NCBI RefSeq assembly: GCF_012524165.2
Contig: NZ_JABACJ020000002.1
Coordinates: forward strand, 124,001 to 188,000
Direction: 5' to 3'
From: Faecalicatena faecalis
GTDB lineage: Bacteria; Bacillota; Clostridia; Lachnospirales; Lachnospiraceae
Length of the DNA: 64,000 nt
The notes under the pieces were generated by a model that worked only from the letters and a program-made list of their open reading frames with translations, was not told the DNA's origin and made no database searches. The position numbers and the translations under genes are program-made. This document shows, piece by piece, positions 10,140 through 19,447 of this stretch; position 1 is the stretch's first letter; each line of letters starts with the position of its first letter.

Positions 10140-11423
10140 TTATTTTCCTTCATCAAACATCGATTGCTCCTGGGCGCAGGTAAGGTAATAGTGTCTTCCA
10201 TTGGCACTGGTCTCGTATTGGGACAATTGAATTAGAGCCTTTGCTTTCAACATACAGGCCTGGTCCTTTATCTGTTCTTCTGTAAACAAGAGATCGCAGA
10301 GTTCAAGACACCATTGGTATTCCTTTTGGTCGCAGGCCTTCTGTGCTTCTTTTAATACATTCTTAGCGCCTCCCATGAGAGCCATTATTTTCTTGGCACG
10401 TTGGCGGTAAGGCAGGGGATGCAGATTGGTGGGATTCCCGTCGAACCAGCCTAAATAGGCAGTGTAAATGGATCTTACGGTCCACTCGATACACCCATAA
10501 TGCTCAGCCAGATACGGAAGTCCTCTGTATTCTGGGGAGAGCTGAATTTCTTCTGCTAACTGATCCGGACCTTTTCCCTGGTTCATACCTTCTAATGTTT
10601 TTGTAAGAATCTCGTCAATCGCGTTTCTGAAGTTTCCAATGACCTCCTTGATTTTCTCTTGGCCGATCAGTGGGGCTGTATGGCCCGGAAGCAGGTATTT
10701 GGCCGGATAAGCACGCATGATATCTAAACTTTTGACCCAGGCTGCGATGTCGCGGTATTGTCCTCCCCGTATGGCATAAAGATTTGGGAAGCAGCCATAA
10801 AAATTATCACCGCTTACCAGAACCTCCTTTTCAGGAAGCCAGAGAATTGTCTCCTCCTCAGCCTCACCCGGCAGACGGAGCATTTCTATTTCAATACCAT
10901 CAATCGTTCGGAGGACCTTATCCCGGTCATATACTGTAGTCGGGGTAATGAACGCACGATGCTCCCCGGATACGATTCCCTCACGGATTCCGATTCCCTG
11001 GGATATATTTTCTTCATCAGTCAGGCTGTAGCCGAACTGACGCCCGCCTCTTTTATTCTGAATATCCGAAAGCAGCTCCGTTCTCTCCAGAACAGGCGTC
11101 TTCGGGGCAAATGCGATGATCTCTGGTCCGCTGTCGCAAAAAGCTCCTGCGCCGCCGCGGTGGTCAGGATGACCATGTGTATAAATAATCGTCTTTACTT
11201 CTTTTCCTGTCTTGTCCCTGATCACTTCCAGAAGCCTTTGACCTCTTTCCAAGGTATCCAGGGTATCAATCAAAATCACGCCTGTATTCCCTTCGATAAA
11301 TATCGCATTGCTATGTCCCAATCCGAGGACGAACCACACTCCTTCTACTACTTCTGTTATATTCTCCTGAAAGTTCGTTTCCGTAAAAAGACGAAGCTGT
11401 TCATTTCCGTTCTCTATCAGCAT
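10140..11423 (-). CDS. Metallo-beta-lactamase-fold hydrolase, alkyl-sulfatase-like
   Basis: From ATG at 11423 the protein has 427 residues. The upstream AAGGAGGT at nine bases decides this start over the longer reading frame. The N-terminal half is an MBL fold with the metal motif THGHPDHRGG and later GDNFYG and LLPGHTAP metal ligands. The following SPEYRGLPYLAEHYG and WTVRSIYTAYLGWFDGNP segments resemble the dimerisation domain of SdsA-type alkyl sulfatases, and the C-terminal stretch resembles their sterol-carrier-like end. It may hydrolyse sulfate esters of alkyl chains; the substrate is unproven. No secretion signal is seen, so a cytoplasmic location is likely. Confidence 0.82.
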   Translation of the reverse strand: MLIENGNEQLRLFTETNFQENITEVVEGVWFVLGLGHSNAIFIEGNTGVILIDTLDTLERGQRLLEVIRDKTGKEVKTIIYTHGHPDHRGGAGAFCDSGPEIIAFAPKTPVLERTELLSDIQNKRGGRQFGYSLTDEENISQGIGIREGIVSGEHRAFITPTTVYDRDKVLRTIDGIEIEMLRLPGEAEEETILWLPEKEVLVSGDNFYGCFPNLYAIRGGQYRDIAAWVKSLDIMRAYPAKYLLPGHTAPLIGQEKIKEVIGNFRNAIDEILTKTLEGMNQGKGPDQLAEEIQLSPEYRGLPYLAEHYGCIEWTVRSIYTAYLGWFDGNPTNLHPLPYRQRAKKIMALMGGAKNVLKEAQKACDQKEYQWCLELCDLLFTEEQIKDQACMLKAKALIQLSQYETSANGRHYYLTCAQEQSMFDEGK

Positions 11424-11696
11424 TTTCTGATACCTCCTTAAGCTTATAGTCTGTTTCCATCCACATTCGATAGTTTGCAACTCTGCAACATCATCACGGA
11501 GCATATTCCCAAAATTTGCTTTCATAAGAGTGCAGCTTTATATAAAAATTATAGCACAAAAATCTTTTACTACCTGTTGTCCTCCCAACAATTAGAAGAG
11601 GTTGTAAAAATTTCCTAAAAAAAATTCTGTATTTTTCTCTCATTTTCGTATATACTCTTTAAGTATTTTTTAATCATTCACACAAAGGAGGATTTT

Positions 11697-13316
11697 ATGG
11701 CAGTTAAATATGTATTTGTAACCGGCGGAGTAGTCTCCGGCCTGGGCAAAGGAATTACCGCAGCATCACTCGGTCGTCTGCTCAAGGCACGCGGCCTGAC
11801 TGTAACAATGCAGAAGTTCGACCCTTACATCAATATTGATCCCGGTACAATGAACCCGGTACAACATGGTGAAGTCTTCGTCACGGAAGACGGTGCAGAG
11901 ACAGACCTGGACCTAGGTCACTATGAACGCTTCATCGATGAGAACCTGACGAAAAATTCAAATGTAACTACTGGTAAAATTTACTGGTCCGTGCTGCAAA
12001 AGGAGCGCCGCGGAGATTTTGGCGGCGGAACAGTACAGGCCATCCCCCACATTACGAACGAGATCAAAAGCAGATTTTACCGTAATCCGGCCGCAAAGGA
12101 TACGGAAATCGCAATCATAGAGGTCGGTGGGACCGTTGGCGATATCGAGAGCCAGCCTTTCTTAGAGTCCATCCGGCAATTTCAACACGAAAAAGGTCAC
12201 GAAAACGTGATTCTGATACACGTCACTCTCATTCCCTACTTAAAAGCATCCCATGAGATGAAAACAAAACCGACTCAAGCCAGTGTAAAGGAACTGCAGG
12301 GTATGGGCATCCAGCCTGATATCATTGTCTGCCGTTCCGAATATCCACTCGATGACGGCATCAAAGATAAGATTTCCCTCTTTTGCAATCTCCCTGCCAA
12401 GCATGTACTGCAGAATCTGGATGTCGAATATTTATACGAAGCCCCGCTGGCTATGGAGCATGAACAGCTCGCACAGGTCGTCTGTGAATGTCTGCATCTG
12501 GACTGCCCAGAACCGGACCTGAGAGATTGGATCGAGATGGTGGACAACCTGCGTAAGCCCGAGCAGGAAGTTACAATCGCATTAGTCGGAAAATATATCC
12601 AGCTCCACGATGCCTATATCAGTGTGGTAGAGGCATTAAAGCATGGAGGAATTTACAGCCATACCACTGTCCGAATCAAGTGGATCGATTCTGAGACGGT
12701 CGTCCCGCATAATACAGAAGAATTATTCCAGGACGTCAGCGGTATTCTTGTTCCAGGAGGCTTTGGGGACCGGGGCGTGGAGGGAAAAATGGAAGCCATC
12801 CGTTACGCACGTACACACGATATTCCCTTCCTGGGGCTCTGTCTCGGAATGCAGCTCTCTATCGTAGAATTTGCCCGCAACGTACTCGGCTACCATGATG
12901 CACACAGTATGGAATTAGATCCCCATACAACGCATCCGATGATTCACATTATGCCGGAGCAGGAAGGAATCGAAGACATTGGTGGTACATTAAGGCTTGG
13001 TTCTTATCCCTGCATATTAAAAAAAGATTCCAAGGCATATCAGATATATGGAAAAGAAGAGATCCACGAACGTCACCGTCACCGTTATGAAGTGAACAAT
13101 GATTTCCGCGAAGCATTAGAAGAACATGGTATGCGCCTCTGCGGTCTGTCTCCTGACGGACGGATCGTAGAAATGATAGAGCTTTCGAATCACCCCTGGT
13201 TTCTTGCGACCCAGGCCCACCCTGAATTGAAATCCCGTCCAAACAGACCGCATCCTCTGTTTAAAAGCTTTGTTGAGGCAGCCCTGGAATATTCAAAATC
13301 GTTCATGATAAAATAA
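11697..13316 (+). CDS. pyrG: CTP synthase
   Basis: The 539-residue enzyme aminates UTP to CTP using glutamine and ATP, the last step of pyrimidine nucleotide synthesis. The synthetase domain opens with [16 protein letters not shown] and includes the [17 protein letters not shown] site. The glutamine amidotransferase domain has the nucleophile in GLCLGMQ and the His-Glu pair in [13 protein letters not shown] strong AAAGGAGG precedes the start. Upstream DNA is AT-rich with a TATACT at 11651; no GGGC initial run typical of pyrG slippage attenuation was recognised. Confidence 0.98.
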   Translation: MAVKYVFVTGGVVSGLGKGITAASLGRLLKARGLTVTMQKFDPYINIDPGTMNPVQHGEVFVTEDGAETDLDLGHYERFIDENLTKNSNVTTGKIYWSVLQKERRGDFGGGTVQAIPHITNEIKSRFYRNPAAKDTEIAIIEVGGTVGDIESQPFLESIRQFQHEKGHENVILIHVTLIPYLKASHEMKTKPTQASVKELQGMGIQPDIIVCRSEYPLDDGIKDKISLFCNLPAKHVLQNLDVEYLYEAPLAMEHEQLAQVVCECLHLDCPEPDLRDWIEMVDNLRKPEQEVTIALVGKYIQLHDAYISVVEALKHGGIYSHTTVRIKWIDSETVVPHNTEELFQDVSGILVPGGFGDRGVEGKMEAIRYARTHDIPFLGLCLGMQLSIVEFARNVLGYHDAHSMELDPHTTHPMIHIMPEQEGIEDIGGTLRLGSYPCILKKDSKAYQIYGKEEIHERHRHRYEVNNDFREALEEHGMRLCGLSPDGRIVEMIELSNHPWFLATQAHPELKSRPNRPHPLFKSFVEAALEYSKSFMIK

Positions 13317-13349
13317 GCCCACTTAAGAGCTTGGCGTAAACACATAAAA

Positions 13350-13443
13350 GGACTGTCATAAAATCGGATTTTTATCGTCAGATATTGGCATTTATAAAGT
13401 ATAAAGAAAAAATCTGACGTAAATCCTACCTTTATGACAGTCC
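13350..13443. repeat. 94-bp palindromic element after pyrG
   Basis: The left arm (13350-13383, beginning GGACTGTCATAAA) and right arm (13411-13443, ending TTTATGACAGTCC) are imperfect inverted repeats with a 27-base A/T-rich centre. It lies between convergent pyrG and the PAP2 gene, so it can act as a terminator. The long, precise terminal repeats also fit a miniature inverted-repeat element. No coding capacity. Confidence 0.7.
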
Positions 13444-13450
13444 CTATTTT

Positions 13451-14023
13451 TTAGTGTCCCAAAGCCCCATCCGAGGCTTTCCCTTGTTCTCTTTTCTGAA
13501 TGACATATGCTGTCAGCTTTACAGCCGACCATGCCGCAAATATACCGATTAGCAGTCCTCCCAGCACATCTGATGGGAAATGCACCCCTACATAAAGACG
13601 TGAGAACGCAATCAGTGACGCTAGAACAATAGCCGGAATTCCCCATTTTCTTGGCCCCATCCTGTAATATACCATTGCCGCAGCAAAGGAAGCACAGGTA
13701 TGGCCGGATGGAAATGAGTAATCGTGCTGACGTTCTATCAAAAGCCTTAGTCCCTCGACTACTTCGTAGGGCCGCGTCCTCGCTACCAAATTCTTCAATG
13801 CTACATTCGTAATCAAGGCGCCGATCGCGATCGCCACAATCGCCGTGATCCCTATCTTCCGTGTTCTTCTCGGAATCACAAGCAGAAGAGAAAGGGCTAG
13901 CCAGAACCATCCTGAATTGCCAAGAGATGTAATGAACTTCCAAAAAGGAGTCATCCAGTCCTGTCTGATATAATCCTGTATGTATAACAGGATGTTTCCA
14001 TCTAATTGTAGTAAGTATCCCAT
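13451..14023 (-). CDS. PAP2-family membrane phosphatase
   Basis: This 190-residue integral membrane protein carries the three acid-phosphatase motifs: KNLVARTRP, PSGHT and SRLYVGVHFPSD, with the catalytic His residues present. Such proteins dephosphorylate lipid substrates such as undecaprenyl diphosphate or phosphatidic acid on the outer side of the membrane. About five hydrophobic segments are visible. It stands alone on the minus strand. A BcrC-like role in bactoprenol recycling is possible but not shown. Confidence 0.9.
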   Translation of the reverse strand: MGYLLQLDGNILLYIQDYIRQDWMTPFWKFITSLGNSGWFWLALSLLLVIPRRTRKIGITAIVAIAIGALITNVALKNLVARTRPYEVVEGLRLLIERQHDYSFPSGHTCASFAAAMVYYRMGPRKWGIPAIVLASLIAFSRLYVGVHFPSDVLGGLLIGIFAAWSAVKLTAYVIQKREQGKASDGALGH

Positions 14024-14262
14024 GTATACTCCTTTCCTGAACTAAGAATATCTTTATTAGTATATCATATTACCGCTCGTTTTCAACGGTTATGCCCAAT
14101 CATTTTTTATCCCCACCCCATAGACTATCCAAGCAAAACAGGATATACTAGGATACATAGGATCATCTGAATCTTTGGATGGTTACACATGATTCTCTCA
14201 AAAACAGATTTGAGATTACATCAGACAACAGATACAGCATATACGAACACGGAGGTCTACTT

Positions 14263-14841
14263 ATGAAAAAAATGCGTTCCCTAATCATTATAATCGCTGC
14301 AGCCGCTCTGATTGCCGTCGGCTTTCTGGGAGCCCGGCTGTTGAACAAAGAACCGAAAGTAACGGTCAGTGCCACTTCCATAGAAGAACGTCTGAGCAAA
14401 TGCAGCTCCCTTACAACTGCCAGACTCGACTACAGGGGAATCATTAAATATTCAGAGGGAGAGATAGATTTTATTACCAAAAAGAGCTTTTCCATGATAT
14501 ATGATGCCCACATTAAGGCGGGGATCGATCTGTCACAGGCAGAAGTAAAGGTTTCAGGGAAGGAAATTCAGGTCAAGCTTCCCTCCCCTAAAATCCAGGA
14601 CATCTCTATCGATTCCGATTCTTTAGAATTTTATGACGAGAAATTCGCACTGTTCAACTGGACTAATAAGGAGGATACCACCAAAGCCATTGCTTATGCC
14701 AAGGAAGACGCATCTGCCAAGGCCGGACAGACCGATATCCTCACACAGGCCAGAGAACAAGCAGTTACCGTCATCGAGACCCTGATTCAGCCAATTGCTG
14801 ATGACAGCAGTAACTCTTATACTTTGAAAATTATTGAATAG
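14263..14841 (+). CDS. DUF4230 domain-containing membrane-anchored protein
   Basis: The 192-residue protein starts at ATG 14263, seven bases after GGAGGT; the longer frame from 14179 has no ribosome site. A basic N-terminus and one hydrophobic segment (about residues 5-23) anchor it, and the rest is predicted outside the cell. The domain has the SLTTARLDYRGIIKY and IDLSQAEVKVSGKEIQVKLP pattern of DUF4230. Function unknown. Monocistronic with a strong terminator. Confidence 0.85.
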   Translation: MKKMRSLIIIIAAAALIAVGFLGARLLNKEPKVTVSATSIEERLSKCSSLTTARLDYRGIIKYSEGEIDFITKKSFSMIYDAHIKAGIDLSQAEVKVSGKEIQVKLPSPKIQDISIDSDSLEFYDEKFALFNWTNKEDTTKAIAYAKEDASAKAGQTDILTQAREQAVTVIETLIQPIADDSSNSYTLKIIE

Positions 14842-14852
14842 ACCGAATGGCT

Positions 14853-14900
14853 AACAGACAAGAACGCCCCGCCTTTTTAGGTGGGGCGTTCTTGTCTGTT
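14853..14900. terminator. Strong bidirectional terminator
   Basis: A perfect or near-perfect 20-base-pair stem (AACAGACAAGAACGCCCCGCC with its complement) surrounds a TTTTTA loop between the convergent DUF4230 and CDF genes. Confidence 0.85.
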
Positions 14901-14918
14901 GAGATAATTGTATCAAAG

Positions 14919-15842
14919 TTACCCTTCAATCTCCCTGATTTCCTTCTGGGTCAGAGGATTGACATGGACCATACAGTGTTTAACCTCCGGAAACTGGTCC
15001 TCTACCCTGTTGTGTACGTCCTCCGCAATCTTATGTGCATCCCTTAGGGTCAGACTTTCATCCGCTGCGATCTCGATATCCACATATGCCCTAGCTCCGA
15101 ACATTCTGGTACGGATGGTATCGATTTTTTCTACCCCACTATTCTCCAGAACGACCTGACGTATCTGCTGGATCGTCCTGTCATCACAGGCTTTATCTAC
15201 CATCTTATTCATCGCATCCTGAAAAATATCCCATGCTGCTTTCCCGATAAATACACAGATTACCACGCTTGCGAGGGGATCCAGGACAGGAAATCCCATT
15301 CTTGCTCCCAGGATTCCAGCGAAAGCCCCGATGGACGAGAGTGCATCTGAACGGTGATGCCATGCATCCGCCATTAGAGCACCGGAATTGATTTTCTTGG
15401 CCGCCCCCCTGGTATACCAATACATCCATTCCTTCACAGCAATTGAAACCACCGCAGCAATCAACGCCATTCTCCCTGGAATCATCGCCTCTCCCATACG
15501 GTCCGCTGCGATTTTCTGCACACCTTGAATTCCGATGCCTGCTCCAGTCGCAAATAGTACCACCGCCAGCAAAATCGATGCCACGCACTCCAAACGTTCA
15601 TGTCCGTATGGGTGCTCCTTATCTGACTTTTTCGCTGATACCGTCACACCGATCATGACGATGATCGTGCTGAATACATCGGATGCTGAGTGGACTGCAT
15701 CTGAAATCATCGCCCCGGAATGAGCGATCAGGCCTGCAGCCAGCTTGAATATAGAAAGGGCAATATTCACCCCGATACTGACTCCTGATACCTTCATAGC
15801 AATCTGTTTTCCGTCTGTCTGTGTATGTTCCTTCTGTATCAT
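14919..15842 (-). CDS. Cation diffusion facilitator family metal exporter
   Basis: The 307-residue membrane protein exports divalent metal ions by proton antiport. It has six hydrophobic segments; the metal-site pairs HSGAMISDAVHSASD (segment 2) and ADAWHHRSDALSS (segment 5) are present, and the C-terminal cytosolic domain ends with VKHCMVHVNP. A GGAGG lies before the ATG. Its transcript begins with a NiCo riboswitch (see 15945-16110), which makes nickel and cobalt the likely inducers and cargo. Other CDF proteins carry Zn, Fe or Mn, so the metal assignment rests on the RNA. Confidence 0.92.
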   Translation of the reverse strand: MIQKEHTQTDGKQIAMKVSGVSIGVNIALSIFKLAAGLIAHSGAMISDAVHSASDVFSTIIVMIGVTVSAKKSDKEHPYGHERLECVASILLAVVLFATGAGIGIQGVQKIAADRMGEAMIPGRMALIAAVVSIAVKEWMYWYTRGAAKKINSGALMADAWHHRSDALSSIGAFAGILGARMGFPVLDPLASVVICVFIGKAAWDIFQDAMNKMVDKACDDRTIQQIRQVVLENSGVEKIDTIRTRMFGARAYVDIEIAADESLTLRDAHKIAEDVHNRVEDQFPEVKHCMVHVNPLTQKEIREIEG

Positions 15843-15944
15843 CCTGTTATACCTCCGCTTCTCTGCTATTTCCTATCTGCTGTTGATCTGCATCTCTTCG
15901 GAATCTTCACACAGTACGGTCAATTCACGCCCTCTTTTTTACAC

Positions 15945-16110
15945 AAAAAGAATCTGCGGAACATTCTGTTAAACTGTCCCACAGATTCTTTCCTCTGCCC
16001 AAAGGCAGGTCAATATCCTTCCCAGGATATAAAACTTCATCTGCTGCCGCGTTGCGGCCCGGCCCCATCCATACATGAAATCACTTCCGTATGTATCGCC
16101 TGCTCAGTTT
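15945..16110 (-). ncRNA. NiCo (czcD-type) riboswitch with terminator
   Basis: On the minus strand the leader carries, in order, AACTGAGCAGGC (16109-16098), a first arm hairpin, GGCCGGGCCGCAACGCGGC then AGCAGA, and CTGTGGGACAGTT (15984-15972). These match the conserved blocks of the NiCo aptamer. The 3' block AAGAATCTGTGGGA (15990-15977) also pairs with TCCGCAGATTCTT (15960-15948), which is followed by TTTTT: a terminator that excludes the aptamer. Metal binding should therefore prevent termination and turn the CDF exporter on. One arm between CAGAT and ATCTG is enlarged by two extra hairpins. Confidence 0.92.
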
Positions 16111-16151
16111 GTACTGTAGATTAGATATGCAGTGCAATGAGTTTTCTTTCT

Positions 16152-16180
16152 ATAATATGCAATCCTTCTCTTTTTGTCAA
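16152..16180 (-). promoter_or_regulatory. Promoter for riboswitch-CDF transcript
   Basis: A consensus -35 TTGACA (16180-16175) and a -10 TATTAT (16157-16152) are 17 bases apart. The predicted start falls about 35 bases upstream of the aptamer. Confidence 0.85.
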
Positions 16181-16247
16181 ATACTTTCTGTCTTGGATCT
16201 GCCCTTGAATCTGCCGTTTTCATTTTACTCTTCTCTTTTAAATATCT

Positions 16248-16290
16248 GATGCGGCTGTTACGGAAATTGGATTTCTATAACAGCCGCATC
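16248..16290. terminator. Hairpin after small membrane protein gene
   Basis: The perfect 13-base arms GATGCGGCTGTTA (16248-16260) and TAACAGCCGCATC (16278-16290) enclose a 17-base loop. It lies downstream of the minus-strand gene ending at 16357; the following T-run is poor. Confidence 0.55.
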
Positions 16291-16356
16291 TCTATGAGGG
16301 GGACTAATTTATGGATTTATCAGCTTCATTTCCTTTCAGTCCTGAACGCTTTTAAT

Positions 16357-16701
16357 CTACATATTTGCTTTGATTTTATATTTTTTCTCTTTTCTGATAA
16401 ATTCTGTATCTCTGCCTTTTTCTTCTCTGTCTGACGACTCCATCTTATGGGACCTTCTCCCGTCCTCCATCTGTACGCTTCCCAGCTCTTCCTCTAAATG
16501 CAGCCTGCGGAAATCCTTTTTGTGATTAACACCTCCGCAAAAATCTTCGAATGCGAATGCCATTCTGTCCAGAATGCCGAGGCTGGAAATCCTTTCTGTG
16601 GAAAGTTTCCTAACAGAGCGGAGCCAATACTCTGTCAGCATCCAACATACGGCTAATAATGCTACCGCTGAAATCAAAAACAAGAACAATCTCTCTAACA
16701 T
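16357..16701 (-). CDS. Small single-pass membrane protein, function unknown
   Basis: The 114-residue protein from ATG at 16701 (AAAGGAG eight bases upstream) has one hydrophobic segment (about residues 4-23) and a highly charged cytoplasmic tail rich in Glu, Arg and Lys. No family was recognised. It stands alone between the riboswitch region and the M23 peptidase gene. The hydrophobic N-terminus and the ribosome site support it as real. Confidence 0.55.
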   Translation of the reverse strand: MLERLFLFLISAVALLAVCWMLTEYWLRSVRKLSTERISSLGILDRMAFAFEDFCGGVNHKKDFRRLHLEEELGSVQMEDGRRSHKMESSDREEKGRDTEFIRKEKKYKIKANM

Positions 16702-16872
16702 AGCTTCCACTCCTTTTCTCTTTATTGTTATCTTTATATTAGTCTCTATAAGCTAATTAGTCAATGTTTTTAATGTATTTTTTATAATTTTCTGTTATTA
16801 TTTTTACACAATCTCTATTTTCTTTTAATTGTATTCTTTTCATTTCATTTTACATGTTATTTTTTCTATTCT

Positions 16873-18018
16873 TTATTTTCCTTTCTCTTTGGACTTTAAA
16901 TATTCTTCTGCCGCTGGATCTTTTATCCTATATTTACGGTACCATTCTTTATTCGCATCGTTGCGCACGACCTCTGAACGGTTCTGTGAGAGAAAACGAA
17001 CAAGCGGATAGACATCGACCCAGATTTCATGGTTTCCTTCCCTCTGACTCTCATCAAAAATTAGCTGCAGACCAAAATGAAGATGATACGTGTCAATGTT
17101 ATTGACATTTTCTTTGGTGCTGTACCCGGTCCTGCCCATATATCCGATAACATCTCCTGCCTGAACAATATCCCCTTCTTCCAGCCCTTCTGCGAAGGGG
17201 ATATTCTGCCGCAGATGGGCGTAATAGTAATAGCGGCGGCCGTCAAAACTGTTGATTCCGATACGCCAGCCTCCATATTGATTCCATCCCATCACTGCGA
17301 TGTAGCCTGACTCCACTGCGATCACGGGAGTCCCGACCTGGCCCATCATGTCATGCCCCAGATGATTGCGGCGGTATCCATAACTTCTGGACACGCCAAA
17401 ATCATCGTAGTCCGTATAGGGAAATTCTTTTGCAATAGGACAGTATGCCTTCAGACCATAATACTTCTTCCATCCCTTTTTACCACTGTCCCCCTTAGGT
17501 CTCTCTATTTTGTATTCCCCCACCATACCGTCCAATACAGCGCCGTATGCCTCCCGGTAATAGGAATAATACTGCATGTCTTGGGTCAGTTCTTCCATTG
17601 TAGTCTCACCTGACAGAAGCTTTTGAGCCGCCTCTGTCATATCCTTTTCCCGGAAATTCTTAAAATCCCCTCCATACCTGGCTCCCAGATATGCCAGCAG
17701 ATCCACCCAATTCAGGTGAATTTCTTCCTGATAAGTCTCCACATCATATGTATAGGCCTGGTTCAATGCCTCATAGGATACATGGAACTCCACCCATTTG
17801 ATATAATCATCCTTCTGTTCCCCTGCTTGTTCCCCTGACTCTTCCTCTGACGGCTCCCTTAACTCTTCCTTCTTTGCACTTCCTTCTGTCCTGACAGTAT
17901 CTGCCGCTTTTTGATCTATCGTCCCATTTGGCATATTTCCCTGCCAGACGCCAATTATCAGTAGAAGCAGCAAAATTTCAGCCCCTATCCCTGCCGGAAA
18001 AAATAATCGTTTTCGCAT
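16873..18018 (-). CDS. M23-family metallopeptidase, membrane-anchored
   Basis: From ATG at 18018 the protein has 381 residues; AGGAG is seven bases upstream. An N-terminal membrane segment (RLFFPAGIGAEILLLLLIIGV) is followed by an acidic linker and a helical domain, then the LytM peptidase with the zinc motifs HLGHDMMG and YYAHLRQ / YHLHFGLQL. It cleaves peptide bonds in cell-wall cross-links, or may serve as a scaffold as some sporulation LytM proteins do. The zinc ligands look intact. Divergent from ytaF, whose family is sporulation-linked; this neighbour relation is only suggestive. Confidence 0.85.
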   Translation of the reverse strand: MRKRLFFPAGIGAEILLLLLIIGVWQGNMPNGTIDQKAADTVRTEGSAKKEELREPSEEESGEQAGEQKDDYIKWVEFHVSYEALNQAYTYDVETYQEEIHLNWVDLLAYLGARYGGDFKNFREKDMTEAAQKLLSGETTMEELTQDMQYYSYYREAYGAVLDGMVGEYKIERPKGDSGKKGWKKYYGLKAYCPIAKEFPYTDYDDFGVSRSYGYRRNHLGHDMMGQVGTPVIAVESGYIAVMGWNQYGGWRIGINSFDGRRYYYYAHLRQNIPFAEGLEEGDIVQAGDVIGYMGRTGYSTKENVNNIDTYHLHFGLQLIFDESQREGNHEIWVDVYPLVRFLSQNRSEVVRNDANKEWYRKYRIKDPAAEEYLKSKEKGK

Positions 18019-18125
18019 GTACATGCTCCTGCCCATAAACTCTTAATAGTCTATGCATAATGAACGCAACAAATTCTTCTGAATATACTGAATACAAACA
18101 ACAATCTTGATGTCAGGAGCAGGCC

Positions 18126-18728
18126 ATGCATCTTATATCATCACTTTTATTCGCACTCTCCGCAAATATAGACAGCTTCATTGTAGGTATGTCTTATGGG
18201 ATAAAGAAATCAGACATCAGCCTTTTAAAAAGCACCATCATCAGCCTTGTCACCCTCGTTGGTACGATTGCTGCGATTTTAATGGGTACAGAAATCTCAC
18301 AGTTTCTCCCCGCCTCCTGTACAGTAGGCATTGGCTGTGCCCTCCTGATCGGACTTGGTCTGTACTATATCCTAAAGGCTCTCTTTGGTTTCCTTAAAAA
18401 TAAAATAAGAAAAATGGAAGTAAAAACAAATGAACATGTTTCAGCCCCCGCAGATCAAGAGACCAAAACGGCCCTTCTTACTCTAAAGGAGGGATTATTC
18501 CTAGGGCTCGCCCTTTCCATCAATAACTTTGGTATGGGAATCGGCGCAAGTATTACTGGACTGAGGCTGGTGCCGACCGCTGTCATCTCCCTTGTCGTTT
18601 CCGTGATTTTTCTGTATGCCGGCAATTTCATCGGCAAAACAAAGATGCCCCGGATATCCGACCAGACAGCAGATATCATCTCCGGCCTGATTCTGGTAGG
18701 ACTTGGAATCTATGAACTAATCATTTAA
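18126..18728 (+). CDS. ytaF: YtaF/MntP-family membrane protein
   Basis: The 200-residue polytopic protein has six hydrophobic segments and the paired signature of the family: SANIDSFIVGMSYGIK in segment 1 and LSINNFGMGIGASI in segment 4. YtaF is annotated as a sporulation membrane protein and is related to the manganese exporter MntP, so divalent cation export is a fair inference. CAGGAG precedes the ATG. Monocistronic, with a strong terminator directly after. Confidence 0.88.
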   Translation: MHLISSLLFALSANIDSFIVGMSYGIKKSDISLLKSTIISLVTLVGTIAAILMGTEISQFLPASCTVGIGCALLIGLGLYYILKALFGFLKNKIRKMEVKTNEHVSAPADQETKTALLTLKEGLFLGLALSINNFGMGIGASITGLRLVPTAVISLVVSVIFLYAGNFIGKTKMPRISDQTADIISGLILVGLGIYELII

Positions 18729-18735
18729 AAGGATT

Positions 18736-18770
18736 GGCCCGGCGTGGATGATAGAATTCCACGCCGGGCC
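18736..18770. terminator. Bidirectional terminator ytaF / ykgJ-like
   Basis: Perfect 13-base arms GGCCCGGCGTGGA and TCCACGCCGGGCC lie between convergent genes. It lacks a long T-run but the stem is very stable. Confidence 0.75.
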
Positions 18771-18779
18771 GCCCCTTCA

Positions 18780-19436
18780 TTATAGTAAATGTTCTGCAGC
18801 CTTCATTCGCTCCTGGAACTGCTCATAAAATTTTCCTTCCTCATATCCCATCACATAGAACTGGTTCAATACATACAACGCTGCACTTCGTCTCAGCTTC
18901 TCATCCTCTGAGCTCTCCACTTTTTCTTGAAGATCCTTTAGAAAGAAGTGCCATTTGGCGATAAATTCCTGATTCTGCTTTAGATCCGGGGTATCGATCC
19001 ACTTTTTCACCTTGGTCTTCGTCCTGTTCTGCTTCTTGCACTCATGAATCTGCAGGAAATACTGAAATCCCCGGTTCTCGTAATATCTTCCCAGCGGAAA
19101 CAGTCTGCAGATTCCCGGTCTTGCCCTGTGAATACTGCACCTTCCCTCGTCGTTCAAGAATACGCACGCTTCCCCTTTCCCATCCATCTTTAGGTTAGGC
19201 AGAATCATCCCATCCACAACATGAAGTTCGATCTGATGATTGATCATCTCTTCAAAGGTCTTCCCCAATTCCATGGAAAGTCTGTGGATATCCAGGGGAT
19301 CCAGCACGATTGTGTTCCCCATTCCATGACAGCAGGCGGAACAGCCCTCACACTCCCCGCAGTCCGCACGCACCATATCGTTTAAGCCATAAAGTTTTCC
19401 ATCTGAAATTTCATCCAGACTTACCTGTCTCTCCAT
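18780..19436 (-). CDS. YkgJ-family cysteine cluster protein
   Basis: The 218-residue protein has the family's Cys pattern: CGECEGCSACCHGMG near residue 26, CSIHRARPGICRLFP near 100, and a later HECKK. These Cys residues are thought to bind zinc or an Fe-S cluster; no reaction is established. It follows the Dus-like gene by about 11 bases on the minus strand, so the two are co-transcribed. Confidence 0.85.
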   Translation of the reverse strand: MERQVSLDEISDGKLYGLNDMVRADCGECEGCSACCHGMGNTIVLDPLDIHRLSMELGKTFEEMINHQIELHVVDGMILPNLKMDGKGEACVFLNDEGRCSIHRARPGICRLFPLGRYYENRGFQYFLQIHECKKQNRTKTKVKKWIDTPDLKQNQEFIAKWHFFLKDLQEKVESSEDEKLRRSAALYVLNQFYVMGYEEGKFYEQFQERMKAAEHLL

Positions 19437-19447
19437 AATTTTTACTC

